A stretch of 64,000 nt of DNA from Canibacter sp052085365 (GCA_052085365.1 JBQDFP010000005.1:1-64000), one strand, 5' to 3'; positions 52,399-60,626 are shown, numbered from the stretch's first letter. Notes: generated by a model from the sequence alone, not told the origin. Numbers and translations: made by a program.

Positions 52399-53829
52399 TT
52401 GTCTATTGGTGAAACTCAAACTTCGACGTTGATCGAGCGTACCGGGATCGAAACGGTTCCCGAGTCAGCTCGTATCGCAAAACCAAGACATTTGTTTATG
52501 CCGTGGTTTGCTGCAAACGTGTCTGTTTTTGGCATGTCATACGGCGCGTGGGTGCTCGATTTCGGGATTTCGTTGTGGCAGGCCGCCATCGTATCCGTGA
52601 TTGGGATTGTGATTTCATTTCTGCTGTGCGGCATTATTGCCATTGCAGGTAAACGCAGTTCAACGCCCACGATGGTGATATCTCGCGCAGCTTTCGGCGT
52701 GCACGGGCAGAAGGTGCCAGGAATCGTTTCGTGGCTCACGTCAATCGGATGGGAAACGTTCCTCGCGATCACCGCTGTGCTTGCGACTGCGACTGTCATC
52801 ACACAGCTCGGTGGCGACGGTGGAACTGCCGTGAAGCTGATCGCAACTGTGCTGGTCGCTTTACTCATTGTGTTGGCGTCCGTGCTCGGATACCACACCA
52901 TCATGAAGATGCAGGCAGTGTTGACCTGGATCACTGGCTTGATGACCCTGGTCTATCTCGGCCTCGCCATTCCACATATTGACCTGAGCGTGGCGCTGTC
53001 AGTTCCGAACGGTTCACTTGGGCAGAGCATCGGCGCGCTTGTCATGGTGATGACCGGTTTCGGTCTTGGCTGGATCAATATCGCTGCCGACTGGTCACGG
53101 TATCAGCGACGGTCTGCGACTGACGGTGCGATCGTCTTTTGGAACACGGTGGGCGGGTCAGTAGCGCCGGTTGTGTTGGTCCTGATTGGGCTCTTCCTGG
53201 TAGCTTCTGACGCAGAACTTGGCGCCGCAATTTCGCTTGATCCTGTAGGGGCGCTCGCGTCGATTCTTCCGATGTGGGTGCTGCTTCCATTCCTACTCAC
53301 GGCCGTCCTATCTCTCGTCTCGGGCGCGGTCCTCGGGATCTATTCCTCAGGTTTGACGCTCTTGAGCCTTGGCATTCGCATGCCACGTCCCGCGGCAGCT
53401 GCGATCGATGGAATCTTGCTGACCATTGGCACTGTAGTTATCGTGTTTTTTGCTAAGAACTTTGCCGACCCGTTTCAAGCATTTTTGATCACCCTGGGGG
53501 TGCCACTTGCCGCGTGGGCCGGGGTGCTCATCGCTGACATTATTCGACGCAAACGTGACTATGATGAGGCGGCGCTGTTTCATGCCGACGGGCGATACGG
53601 TGCGTGGGATTGGACGTCAATTCTCACGATGTTGGTGGCCTCGATGATTGGGTGGGGATTCGTCACGAACGAGATCTTCACCTGGCAGGGCTACCTGCTC
53701 GGCATGATTGGTGGCCGGGAGGGAGATTGGGCCTACGCAAACCTTGGTGTATTTTTTGCGCTCGTCATATCCTTCATCGTGACGTACGTTTTGCGTGCGA
53801 GAAAGATCCAGCGGCAAGAAACGTTGTGA
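52399..53829 (+). CDS. NCS1-family cytosine/purine permease
   Basis: 476 residues from TTG 52399 behind CGGAGG. About twelve membrane segments in the NCS1 pattern, with FMPWFAANVSVFGMSYGAW at the start of segment 1 and GLGWINIAADWSRYQRR as the conserved substrate-region loop. These proton- or sodium-coupled carriers import cytosine, purines, allantoin or related bases; the exact ligand is not readable here. It follows argG closely and overlaps ychJ by GTGA, suggesting one operon. Confidence 0.9.
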   Translation: MSIGETQTSTLIERTGIETVPESARIAKPRHLFMPWFAANVSVFGMSYGAWVLDFGISLWQAAIVSVIGIVISFLLCGIIAIAGKRSSTPTMVISRAAFGVHGQKVPGIVSWLTSIGWETFLAITAVLATATVITQLGGDGGTAVKLIATVLVALLIVLASVLGYHTIMKMQAVLTWITGLMTLVYLGLAIPHIDLSVALSVPNGSLGQSIGALVMVMTGFGLGWINIAADWSRYQRRSATDGAIVFWNTVGGSVAPVVLVLIGLFLVASDAELGAAISLDPVGALASILPMWVLLPFLLTAVLSLVSGAVLGIYSSGLTLLSLGIRMPRPAAAAIDGILLTIGTVVIVFFAKNFADPFQAFLITLGVPLAAWAGVLIADIIRRKRDYDEAALFHADGRYGAWDWTSILTMLVASMIGWGFVTNEIFTWQGYLLGMIGGREGDWAYANLGVFFALVISFIVTYVLRARKIQRQETL

Positions 53830-54242
53830 GTTCAACACCAGATAGCGACCTACGGTGTCCTTGTGGGAGCGGGTCGTCATACGATGAATGCTGCGGTCCC
53901 CTTCACGCCGGAAAGCCAGCGCCAACGGCCGAGAAGCTCATGCGCTCACGGTATTGCGCTTTCGTATTGCAGCTCCCTGAATATCTGCGTCGGACCTGGC
54001 ACGAAACGACCCGGCCTGTTGGTCCGGTGCTTAATACCGAAGTGAAATGGCTGCGTCTGATTATTGACGACACAGAACAGGGCGGGCCGTTCGACGACGC
54101 AGGTTACGTCACCTTCACTGCGATAGGCCGTGATGCGACCGGCCGTTTTGAACAGCGCGAGCGGAGCCGGTTTGTACGAGAACCGGGTAAAAAAGAATCC
54201 CGTCGATGGTTTTACATCGACGGGATATCTTCAACTCGCTAA
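53826..54242 (+). CDS. YchJ-family SEC-C motif protein (UPF0225)
   Basis: 138 residues from GTG 53826, overlapping the permease stop. The N-terminal SEC-C zinc motif is CPCGSGSSYDECCG (C11, C13, C22, C23), followed by the NTF2-like YchJ domain (EKLMRSRYCAFVLQLPEYL ... RSRFVREPGK ... RRWFYIDG). Function unknown. A longer frame starting inside the permease gene is rejected. Its last 15 codons also hold the terminator for the convergent helicase gene, and the stop codons of the two genes overlap. Confidence 0.9.
   Translation: MSSTPDSDLRCPCGSGSSYDECCGPLHAGKPAPTAEKLMRSRYCAFVLQLPEYLRRTWHETTRPVGPVLNTEVKWLRLIIDDTEQGGPFDDAGYVTFTAIGRDATGRFEQRERSRFVREPGKKESRRWFYIDGISSTR
54188..54226 (-). terminator. 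Intrinsic terminator of the DEAD-box helicase gene, inside ychJ coding sequence
   Basis: A perfect 12-base stem (ATCCCGTCGATG / CATCGACGGGAT) with a six-base loop is followed on the reverse strand by TCTTTTTT. On the plus strand it encodes the ychJ codons for ESRRWFYIDGI. It is about 13 bases past the helicase stop codon. Confidence 0.85.
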
Positions 54243-55723
54243 CCCTGGCTGCGCGTTGCGCGACGCCTGTGGCTGTTCGCGGGTCGAGCATTTGACTGAC
54301 CGCGACTGCCAGACTGGTGACGAACGTTCGAGGAACTGGGGCGTCCCTGCTTGGTGCCCGCACTTTGCCCAGCACCACCGCCACGACGTGCGCGTTTGCG
54401 ACGAGCGTTCGCACCCTGCGATTTCCCAACTCCAGCAGCAGAATGACCCGCTGCGCGTTGCTGCTCCTGCTGTGCTTCTTCTCGACGGCGTTGAACTGCT
54501 TTCGCATTCACCTTCGGTGCAATTTCTCCGACAAGCTCGAGTACCGCGCGATCTTTTGCGCTCACACGTTCGGGCTCAACAGTGATCTTGGCTGCTCGAA
54601 GCAGCGTACGCATTTCACGACGCTGCTCTGGTAAACAGATCGTTGCCACGTCGCCCTTACTGCCGGCACGCGCAGTACGCCCTGAACGGTGCAGGTACGC
54701 CTTGTGTTCGACGGGTGGATCAACGTGCACGACCAGCTCTACTCCGTCAACGTGAACACCTCGCGCGGCAACATCTGTAGCAACCAGTACTCGAGATTCT
54801 CCGCTAACAAATTCTGCGAGGTTTCTATCCCTAGCATTTTGCGACAGATTGCCCTGTAGCTCAACAGCAGGAATACCTTTCGCCGTGAGCTGTTTCGCAA
54901 GGCGCTTTGCCTGGTGCTTCATACGGGTGAAGAAAATACGCCGACCTGTGCCAGAAGCGAGAGCTTCGATTACTGCCTGCTTGTCGTCCTTACCCGCAAC
55001 TTCGAATACATGGTGAGTGAGTTCAGGGACCGGTGAGGCTTCGGAATCTACTGAGCGGTGAACCGGTGAGTTGAGATACTTCTTCACCAGCTTGTCGACT
55101 CCGTTATCGAGGGTTGCGCTGAAAAGCAGACGCTGGCCACGCTGAGGTGTTTTGTCGAGAATACGAGTCACAACAGGCAAAAATCCCATGTCTGCCATGT
55201 GATCAGCTTCATCAAGGACCGTGATTTCAACACGAGATAAATCGATCACGCGCTGGCGCATCAAGTCGTCGAGACGGCCTGGGGCCGCGACGACAATTTC
55301 AACACCCCGTGAAAGTGCATCCTCTTGTCGTTTTTGTGAAACCCCGCCGAAGATCGTCGTGACGCGAACACCCATCGGCCGAGCGACGAGGTCGATCGTG
55401 GCCGCGATTTGAGTCACAAGTTCGCGCGTCGGAGCCAAGACGATTGCGCGTGGCGCGCGTGGTGTGCGTCGTTCTCGCAGTTTTGCGTGGAGGTTGATAA
55501 CCAGCGGTAGCGCAAAAGCCAGGGTCTTTCCAGACCCGGTGCGACCGCGTCCGAGGACGTCGCGACCTTTGAGCGTGTCAGGCAGTGTGTCGTACTGAAT
55601 TGGGAAAGGGGTGGCCTTTCCATCAGCTGCGAGTACGTCGCAGATTTCTTGTGGAATGCCCAGCTCATGGAATGAGGGGACAGTTGGTTGCTGCGTAGTG
55701 GCAGCGTTTCGATCTTGGTTCAC
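54239..55723 (-). CDS. DEAD-box ATP-dependent RNA helicase (RhlE/CshA-like)
   Basis: 494 residues from GTG 55723. Q-motif region SFHELGIPQEICDVL, motif I RTGSGKT (61-67), Ia PTRELVTQI, DEAD in VLDEADHMADMGF, SAT in LLFSATLD, and HRSGRTARAG (motif VI) are intact. The C-terminal ~90 residues are rich in Arg, Gly, Gln and Ser, an RNA-binding tail as seen in cold-shock and ribosome-assembly helicases. It starts just after the 21-bp hairpin following whiB1, so readthrough or a promoter within 55724-55757 must supply its transcript. Confidence 0.93.
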   Translation of the reverse strand: MNQDRNAATTQQPTVPSFHELGIPQEICDVLAADGKATPFPIQYDTLPDTLKGRDVLGRGRTGSGKTLAFALPLVINLHAKLRERRTPRAPRAIVLAPTRELVTQIAATIDLVARPMGVRVTTIFGGVSQKRQEDALSRGVEIVVAAPGRLDDLMRQRVIDLSRVEITVLDEADHMADMGFLPVVTRILDKTPQRGQRLLFSATLDNGVDKLVKKYLNSPVHRSVDSEASPVPELTHHVFEVAGKDDKQAVIEALASGTGRRIFFTRMKHQAKRLAKQLTAKGIPAVELQGNLSQNARDRNLAEFVSGESRVLVATDVAARGVHVDGVELVVHVDPPVEHKAYLHRSGRTARAGSKGDVATICLPEQRREMRTLLRAAKITVEPERVSAKDRAVLELVGEIAPKVNAKAVQRRREEAQQEQQRAAGHSAAGVGKSQGANARRKRARRGGGAGQSAGTKQGRPSSSNVRHQSGSRGQSNARPANSHRRRATRSQG

Positions 55724-55757
55724 AAAGTGCTTTCATGCTTGCTGAAAATAAAAAGTG

Positions 55758-55814
55758 CACACACAACAACGTGGGATGGCCCAACAGTTGGATCATCCCA
55801 CGTTGTTGTGTGTG
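55758..55814 (-). terminator. Terminator with perfect 21-bp stem after whiB1
   Basis: The arms 55758-55778 and 55794-55814 are perfectly complementary over 21 bases; the 15-base loop itself contains CCAAC-A-GTTGG. On the reverse strand it is followed by ACTTTTTATTTT. It lies between whiB1 and the DEAD-box helicase gene, both on the reverse strand. Confidence 0.88.
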
Positions 55815-55861
55815 ATTCGCTTCGGATTTTCAGATTCAGAAGCGAAAAAGGTTTGAGAGAG

Positions 55862-56110
55862 TTAGCTTGCGCGGCGTGCACGAGCGGCGCGGCGTTTCAG
55901 CGTGCGACGCTCGTCCTCGTTCAGCCCGCCCCAAACACCATAATCTTGGTTGGTGTCCATTGCGTACTGCAGGCACATTTCGGTGACGCTGCAGCTAGCG
56001 CACACAGCTTTTGCACGCTCGATCTGATCGAGTGCGGGTCCAGTGTTCCCAACCGGAAAAAACAGTTCCGGGTCGGCATTTAGACATGCTGCTTGCTCAC
56101 GCCAGTCCAT
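55862..56110 (-). CDS. whiB1: WhiB-family iron-sulfur transcriptional regulator, WhiB1-like
   Basis: 82 residues from ATG 56110 with GAGGAGG upstream; an in-frame GTG 22 codons earlier is rejected because WhiB1 proteins begin MDWR. The four cluster ligands C9, C37, C40 and C46 are at the same positions as in M. tuberculosis WhiB1, with the GVWGG turn and the basic tail RRTLKRRAARARR for DNA binding. WhiB1 binds a nitric-oxide-sensitive [4Fe-4S] cluster and region 4 of the main sigma factor, and is essential in mycobacteria. A strong terminator follows. Confidence 0.95.
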   Translation of the reverse strand: MDWREQAACLNADPELFFPVGNTGPALDQIERAKAVCASCSVTEMCLQYAMDTNQDYGVWGGLNEDERRTLKRRAARARRAS

Positions 56111-56298
56111 TACGAAATCCTCCTCAGTGATCACGCGCGCACCCCGGGTAAGATAAAGATGCTGAGCCCTCTGCACACCTGGAAACGTTGTAGAAGAGAA
56201 CTACACGTCGGTGTGCGCGAAACTCAATTACCTTATATGGTTCCATGTGAACGTCAGGTAAGCAAGCATTATTTTTCTCGCTGGAAGGGAAACCTCAG

Positions 56299-56736
56299 GT
56301 GAACAGTCAAAACTCTGAGCCGACGTCCAGACCAGGAAAGGCCTGGTCACTGCTTATTGGCGTACTCATTATCGAGACAATCGGAGCCGCGGCACTCACG
56401 TGGATCGCTGTCACCGGTGCTATCGGGGCAGTTAATCAACCATTTACAGATGTGATGAGTCTGTTAGTCATGGCAGTGATTGCTTTTGTGTTTACGATTG
56501 TTTGTCTGGCGGGGGCCCTTGCGCGCCGAGGATGGTCCCGTGCGGCGAGTCTGACCCTTCAAATTCTAGCTTTTGCTGTCGCGACTGCCATGTTGCAAGG
56601 TATTTTAGGGACGAAAACGCTCGCGTGGTTGCTCATCGTGATGACCATTGTGGGAATCATCGGGGTCGTGCTTGCCAGATCCCCAGATCAAATGCTTGAC
56701 AACCCGGACGATCAACAACGCGTCGAGGACCTATAA
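56299..56736 (+). CDS. Small four-helix membrane protein of unknown function
   Basis: 145 residues from GTG 56299, eight bases after GGAAGGGA. Four hydrophobic segments at about 15-40, 52-76, 83-102 and 107-125, then an acidic tail DQMLDNPDDQQRVEDL. No motif that I recognise. It is divergent from whiB1 and convergent with bcp. An AT-rich TTATATGG sequence around 56230 could hold the promoter. Confidence 0.7.
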   Translation: MNSQNSEPTSRPGKAWSLLIGVLIIETIGAAALTWIAVTGAIGAVNQPFTDVMSLLVMAVIAFVFTIVCLAGALARRGWSRAASLTLQILAFAVATAMLQGILGTKTLAWLLIVMTIVGIIGVVLARSPDQMLDNPDDQQRVEDL

Positions 56737-56760
56737 AAACCTGCGTTATCGCGACGCAAA
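56735..56760 (-). terminator. Weak terminator-like hairpin after bcp
   Basis: On the reverse strand TGCGT-N7-ACGCA is followed by GGTTTTTAT. The stem is only five bases, so the call is weak. Confidence 0.3.
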
Positions 56761-56763
56761 TGT

Positions 56764-57246
56764 TTACCCGTCAAGACCAAGCAACTTGCGGATTCGAGAC
56801 ACGTGGCCCGTCGCTTTTACATTGCGCAGTGCGTGCTCAATTATGCCCTCGGAATTGATGACGAATGTTGAACGGATCACGCCTTCAACCTTCTTTCCGT
56901 AGAGATTCTTTTCGCCGTAAGCACCGTAGGCGCGGTGAACATCGAGGGATTCGTCACTGACGAGCGGGTACTCGAGTGCGTCACGCTCGGCAAACTTGCG
57001 CTGCTTGTCAACGCTATCTTTTGAAATTCCTATAACTTCGTAGCTACGAGCCTGGAGTGATTCGATTGAGTCTCGGAAATCACAGGCTTCTTTGGTGCAC
57101 CCCGGTGTCATCGCTGCAGGATAGAAAAACAAGATCACATTCTTGCCACGGTAATCAGAAAGCGTAACGTTTTCGCCGTTTTGATCAGAAAGAGTGAAAT
57201 CGGGAGCTGAATCTCCAGCAGCGATGGGGTGGGCTTTTGTCGTCAT
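56764..57246 (-). CDS. bcp: Thiol peroxidase Bcp (peroxiredoxin Q)
   Basis: 160 residues from ATG 57246 behind GGAG; a longer frame inside rsgA is rejected. AhpC/TSA fold with peroxidatic C50 and resolving C55 in the pattern PGCTKEACDFRD, five residues apart as in Bcp/PrxQ. It reduces hydrogen and lipid peroxides using thioredoxin. It follows rsgA by four bases. Its neighbours include the sigH-rshA thiol-stress module, though no SigH-type promoter is visible directly in front of it. Confidence 0.95.
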   Translation of the reverse strand: MTTKAHPIAAGDSAPDFTLSDQNGENVTLSDYRGKNVILFFYPAAMTPGCTKEACDFRDSIESLQARSYEVIGISKDSVDKQRKFAERDALEYPLVSDESLDVHRAYGAYGEKNLYGKKVEGVIRSTFVINSEGIIEHALRNVKATGHVSRIRKLLGLDG

Positions 57247-57250
57247 ATGG

Positions 57251-58294
57251 TTATCTCCGTTCATCAGGGAGGAGGCGTCGAAGTGATTCCACGCGCTCCT
57301 GCCCGCTCGTGTCAAGTCGTCCATCAGCCATTGCAGCATCCAGTTCACAGTCAGGGGAATCCACACGGTGTGTGCACCCTCGAGGGCACTGGTCAATGAT
57401 TTCCGCAAGGTCTTCAAAACCGCGCAAGACATTTTCAGCAGTAACATGACCGAGCCCAAATGAACGCACACCCGGGGTGTCGATCACCCAGCCGCTCCGG
57501 CGACCGTCTACTACTTTGAGGGCGCGTGAGGAAGATGAAGTGTGGCGTCCTCGGCCAGTGACTTCGTTCACATGCCCAATTGCGCGATCTGCGTCAGGCA
57601 CAAGCCGGTTGATCAGTGTCGACTTACCAACACCGGAATGACCGACGAACACTGTCGTATGACCGAGCAGAGCACGTGTGAGTTCCTCTGTTGGTTCGTT
57701 GTTCGGCGACGAAAGGAACACGGGAACTTCGAGTCCTTGAAAGTGCGCTAAGAAGTCGCCTGGGTCAGCCAAGTCAGTTTTCGTGACACACAAGATCGGT
57801 CGGATCCTGGCGTCGTAGGCCGCAACGAGGTATCGGTCAACGAGACGAACGCGCGGTTCAGGATTTGCGGCAGCCACAACGATCAACAACTGGTCAGCGT
57901 TAGCCACAACCACCCGTTCGACACGGTCAGAGTCGTCTGCGCTTCTTCGGAGCAGGGTCGTGCGTTCGATCACCGAGACTATACGCGCAAGGGTGCCCGC
58001 AGTTCCGCTCGTATCGCCGACAAGTTTGACTCGGTCACCGGTCACGATTGGCGTCTTACGGAGTTCTCTGGCGCGCGCAGCTACGACAGTACGTTCAGGC
58101 TCTTGCTCCGTTTGGACCACCGCAGTATATCGTCCACGATCAACCCCAGTGACCATGCCTGTTATGGAGTCAGCATGATCTGGGCGGCGTTTCGTTCGAG
58201 GTCGGTTTGCTTTTGGATTCGGTCGAACCCTGACTCGATCGACATATTCCTCATATTGATCTTCAGGATCGTCACCAAGTGGAAACCTGCTCAT
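57251..58294 (-). CDS. rsgA: Ribosome small subunit-dependent GTPase A
   Basis: 347 residues. Circularly permuted GTPase: OB-fold (~45-115), then G4 TKTD (171-174), G1 GHSGVGKS (218-225) and G3 DTPG (272-275), and a C-terminal zinc-binding CPRGCTHRVDSPDC segment (from ~303). It acts in late 30S maturation. It overlaps aroA by four bases (ATGA); aroA-rsgA next to sigH is a conserved actinomycete arrangement. Confidence 0.96.
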   Translation of the reverse strand: MSRFPLGDDPEDQYEEYVDRVRVRPNPKANRPRTKRRPDHADSITGMVTGVDRGRYTAVVQTEQEPERTVVAARARELRKTPIVTGDRVKLVGDTSGTAGTLARIVSVIERTTLLRRSADDSDRVERVVVANADQLLIVVAAANPEPRVRLVDRYLVAAYDARIRPILCVTKTDLADPGDFLAHFQGLEVPVFLSSPNNEPTEELTRALLGHTTVFVGHSGVGKSTLINRLVPDADRAIGHVNEVTGRGRHTSSSSRALKVVDGRRSGWVIDTPGVRSFGLGHVTAENVLRGFEDLAEIIDQCPRGCTHRVDSPDCELDAAMADGRLDTSGQERVESLRRLLPDERR

Positions 58295-59754
58295 GAAAAA
58301 GTTCCCGTAGTGGGGTCAAACACCCACTTTTCTGGCTTCGGGTCCTGTGACGTCGAGGTTTCAGCGTCGTCGTTACTCGGGCCAGCACTCGGTGCCGACA
58401 CGATACCGAGCATGTCTTCCCACATGTGTGTGAAATGCGGCATGGTCTTTGACGTGCATTCAATATCGTCCACGACCACATCGTGTACAGCGAGGCCAAT
58501 TACCGCTCCCGTAGTTGCCATACGGTGATCAGCGTAGGCCTTCCAAACGCCACCATGCAGCGGGACTGGTTCAATCGCGATACCGTCTTCGAGCTCGCGT
58601 GCACGACCGCCGAGGGAATTAATATTCTCGATCAGCGCCGCAATGCGGTCGGTCTCATGATGTCTCGTGTGACCGATCCCGGTAATGGTACTCGGCCCAC
58701 TTGCGATTGCTGCAAGTCCAACAAGGGTGGGGGAGAGCTCACCGGCCTCAGGAATATGCAGGTTTACCCCGGCAAGTGTGGTCGGTCCGGTTACTGTCAG
58801 AACATCTCCAACTTTTTCAGCTGTAGCACCAAAAGCGGTCAGGATAGAACGCAACTGGTCACCCACCTGAGTTGTTTCATCGGGCCAGTTCGGCACACTC
58901 ACCGTGCCGCCGGTAGCAAGGGCAGCAGCAAGGAACGGTGCTGCATTCGAAAGGTCAGGCTCGATTGTGACGTCACGCGGTTGAATGGGGCCGGGGAAGA
59001 CTCGCCATTCCCCCTCAGCTGGGCGATCGGTCCGTACACCACGTGCTTCAAGACTTGCCAGTGTCATCTCAATATGCGGCACGCTCGGCAAGCGCTCGCC
59101 AGTGTGCACCACGTGAGCACCTTCGTCGAAAGCCGGGGCGGAAAGCAGTAAACCAGACACAAACTGGCTCGAAAGCGACGCATCAATTTCCACGCGGCCA
59201 CCTCGAAGTGAGCCTTGTCCGTGCACCGTGAACGGCAACACGCCGCGTCCTTCGTCAGCGATGTCTGCACCGAGTGCCGAAAGGCCACGCAAAAGTTCTC
59301 GCATCGGTCGTTTTCTGGCGTAAGGATCACCGTCGAAAGCGACAGGACCGAGCGCGAGGGCCGCAACCGGCGGTATGAATCGCATAACCGTGCCAGCCAG
59401 TCCACATGCGACACTTGTTGATCCACGGAGCTCTTCTGGTGGAATCACTCGTAGATCGGGACCATTCGGGGTGCCGCTATCTACGTCTTGGAACTCCACG
59501 CCCAACGCCTTCAACGCATCGAGCATCAGGGTCGCATCACGGGAATACAGCGGCGCGCGCACCAGGCCGGGCCCCTCCGCGAGAGCGGCCACAACGAGTT
59601 CACGATTCATCAGCGATTTCGAGCCGGGAAGATGCACCTCCGCCGAAATTGGCTCGTTCGGTGTCGGTGCTGGCCATGGTTCAACCTCAGGCGCACCGGC
59701 ATCGCCGAAACGGTCGGGATCTTCATTTTCACGCGTCTTCTTTGCCACAAACAT
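58291..59754 (-). CDS. aroA: 3-phosphoshikimate 1-carboxyvinyltransferase (EPSP synthase)
   Basis: 487 residues from ATG 59754, seven bases after TAGGCT, so probably leaderless. The N-terminal substrate loop is LPGSKSLMNR (K46), with GLAGTVMRFIPP and ADEGRGVLPFTVHG further on, and the PEP/S3P region TRHHETDRIAALIENINSLGG. The ~35-residue charged N-terminal extension is longer than in E. coli (427 residues). It catalyses the sixth shikimate-pathway step. It is divergent from sigH across 62 bases. Confidence 0.96.
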   Translation of the reverse strand: MFVAKKTRENEDPDRFGDAGAPEVEPWPAPTPNEPISAEVHLPGSKSLMNRELVVAALAEGPGLVRAPLYSRDATLMLDALKALGVEFQDVDSGTPNGPDLRVIPPEELRGSTSVACGLAGTVMRFIPPVAALALGPVAFDGDPYARKRPMRELLRGLSALGADIADEGRGVLPFTVHGQGSLRGGRVEIDASLSSQFVSGLLLSAPAFDEGAHVVHTGERLPSVPHIEMTLASLEARGVRTDRPAEGEWRVFPGPIQPRDVTIEPDLSNAAPFLAAALATGGTVSVPNWPDETTQVGDQLRSILTAFGATAEKVGDVLTVTGPTTLAGVNLHIPEAGELSPTLVGLAAIASGPSTITGIGHTRHHETDRIAALIENINSLGGRARELEDGIAIEPVPLHGGVWKAYADHRMATTGAVIGLAVHDVVVDDIECTSKTMPHFTHMWEDMLGIVSAPSAGPSNDDAETSTSQDPKPEKWVFDPTTGTFS

Positions 59755-59761
59755 CACCACC

Positions 59762-59767
59762 AGCCTA
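59762..59767 (-). promoter_or_regulatory. -10 hexamer TAGGCT, leaderless start of aroA
   Basis: TAGGCT on the reverse strand is followed by seven bases and ATG 59754. It lies 16 bases from the SigH-type promoter of the opposite strand, so the two polymerase sites overlap. Confidence 0.45.
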
Positions 59768-59783
59768 CCTGGTTTAGATCAGG

Positions 59784-59809
59784 GGAATATTTCGAAGCAA
59801 TTTACAGTT
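59784..59809 (+). promoter_or_regulatory. SigH/SigR-type autoregulatory promoter of sigH
   Basis: GGAAT (59784-59788) and GTT (59807-59809) are separated by 18 bases, matching the GGAAT-N18-GTT consensus of thiol-stress sigma factors SigR and SigH. Transcription should start near 59815-59817. This predicts positive autoregulation, as known for both proteins. Confidence 0.8.
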
Positions 59810-59816
59810 ACAACCA

Positions 59817-59984
59817 GTGACCGCCGACGCAGAAGGAAGCCCAATGATCGACACACTCACGCGCTCCAGCCAGGCGCGAACGCGTGTGCAGAAGGCTGCC
59901 TATATGTCGTCTCGACTCGCGAGCTGCGCGAGATCGAGTCGGTTCGCCAACCTGAATCCTGATGCCCCCGTACACTGGGAGGCG
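59817..59984 (+). other. In-frame N-terminal extension of sigH (predicted long isoform)
   Basis: GTG 59817 lies seven bases after the GTT -10 of the SigH-type promoter and is in frame with sigH with no stop; it would add 56 residues. ATG 59844, with AAGGAAG upstream, would add 47. The extension is rich in Arg, Ser and Ala. The known Streptomyces SigR' isoform, made from the SigR-dependent promoter, has a 55-residue extension and is unstable. Confidence 0.55.
59971..59976 (+). promoter_or_regulatory. -10 hexamer TACACT, second promoter of sigH (short form)
   Basis: TACACT lies eight bases before ATG 59985 inside the extended reading frame. GGGAGG follows the hexamer, but it is too close to the ATG for a normal ribosome-binding site. 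Confidence 0.4.
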
Positions 59985-60626
59985 ATGAGTAAGATAGCGA
60001 GCACCTCGACAGGTGACACAGACGTTGAAGATAGTGGTCTTGCTGAGACTGCTAGCGAGCGCCAGGCGCGTTTTGAACGCGAGGCGCTGCCCTTCTTGGA
60101 CCAGCTGTATGGCTCCGCCATGAAGATGACACGTAAACCGCAAGATGCGCAAGATCTCGTGCAGGAGACCTATCTTCGTGCCTATCAAGCGTTTGCAAGC
60201 TTTACTGCGGGGACCAACCTCAAAGCTTGGCTTTACCGAATTATGACCAACGCGTACATCAACCGGTATCGCAAACAACAGCGTGAACCATATGCCGACG
60301 CGGTTGAAGATCTCGCGGATTGGCAGCTTGGCGGAGCCGAATCAACCACTGCAAGCTCATCGCGTTCAGCAGAAGCCGAAGCGATCGATCGCACGCCAGC
60401 ATCAGTCGTGACCCAAGCGTTGCAAGAACTTGCTGAAGATTTTCGCATCGTCGTTCTTCTCGCTGACGTCCAAGGATTTAGATACCAAGAAATAGCAGAC
60501 ATGATGGAAACCCCTATCGGCACAGTGATGAGCCGCTTACATCGCGGGCGACGTCAGCTTCGTGAAGCACTCGCTGACTATGCGAGTGAACAGGGAATTA
60601 CCAATGCACAGAACGGAGGCAAGTGA
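59985..60626 (+). CDS. sigH: ECF RNA polymerase sigma factor, SigH/SigR type
   Basis: 213 residues from ATG 59985; mycobacterial SigH is 216 and begins alike (ARFEREALPFLDQLYGSAM). Region 2 (PQDAQDLVQETYLRAYQAF ... NLKAWLYRIMTNAYINRYRK) and region 4 (LLADVQGFRYQEIADMMETP ... GTVMSRLHRGRRQLREAL) are intact, with the basic RKQQRE linker that follows region 2. It directs transcription of thioredoxin and protein-quality genes under thiol-oxidative or heat stress. It overlaps rshA by one base (TGATG), and a second in-frame start lies upstream. Confidence 0.95.
   Translation: MSKIASTSTGDTDVEDSGLAETASERQARFEREALPFLDQLYGSAMKMTRKPQDAQDLVQETYLRAYQAFASFTAGTNLKAWLYRIMTNAYINRYRKQQREPYADAVEDLADWQLGGAESTTASSSRSAEAEAIDRTPASVVTQALQELAEDFRIVVLLADVQGFRYQEIADMMETPIGTVMSRLHRGRRQLREALADYASEQGITNAQNGGK

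Noticed and set aside
53604..53825. Upstream extension of ychJ within the permease gene
   Set aside because: The region codes in another frame for conserved permease segments; the SEC-C protein naturally starts at GTG 53826 with a GTGA overlap.
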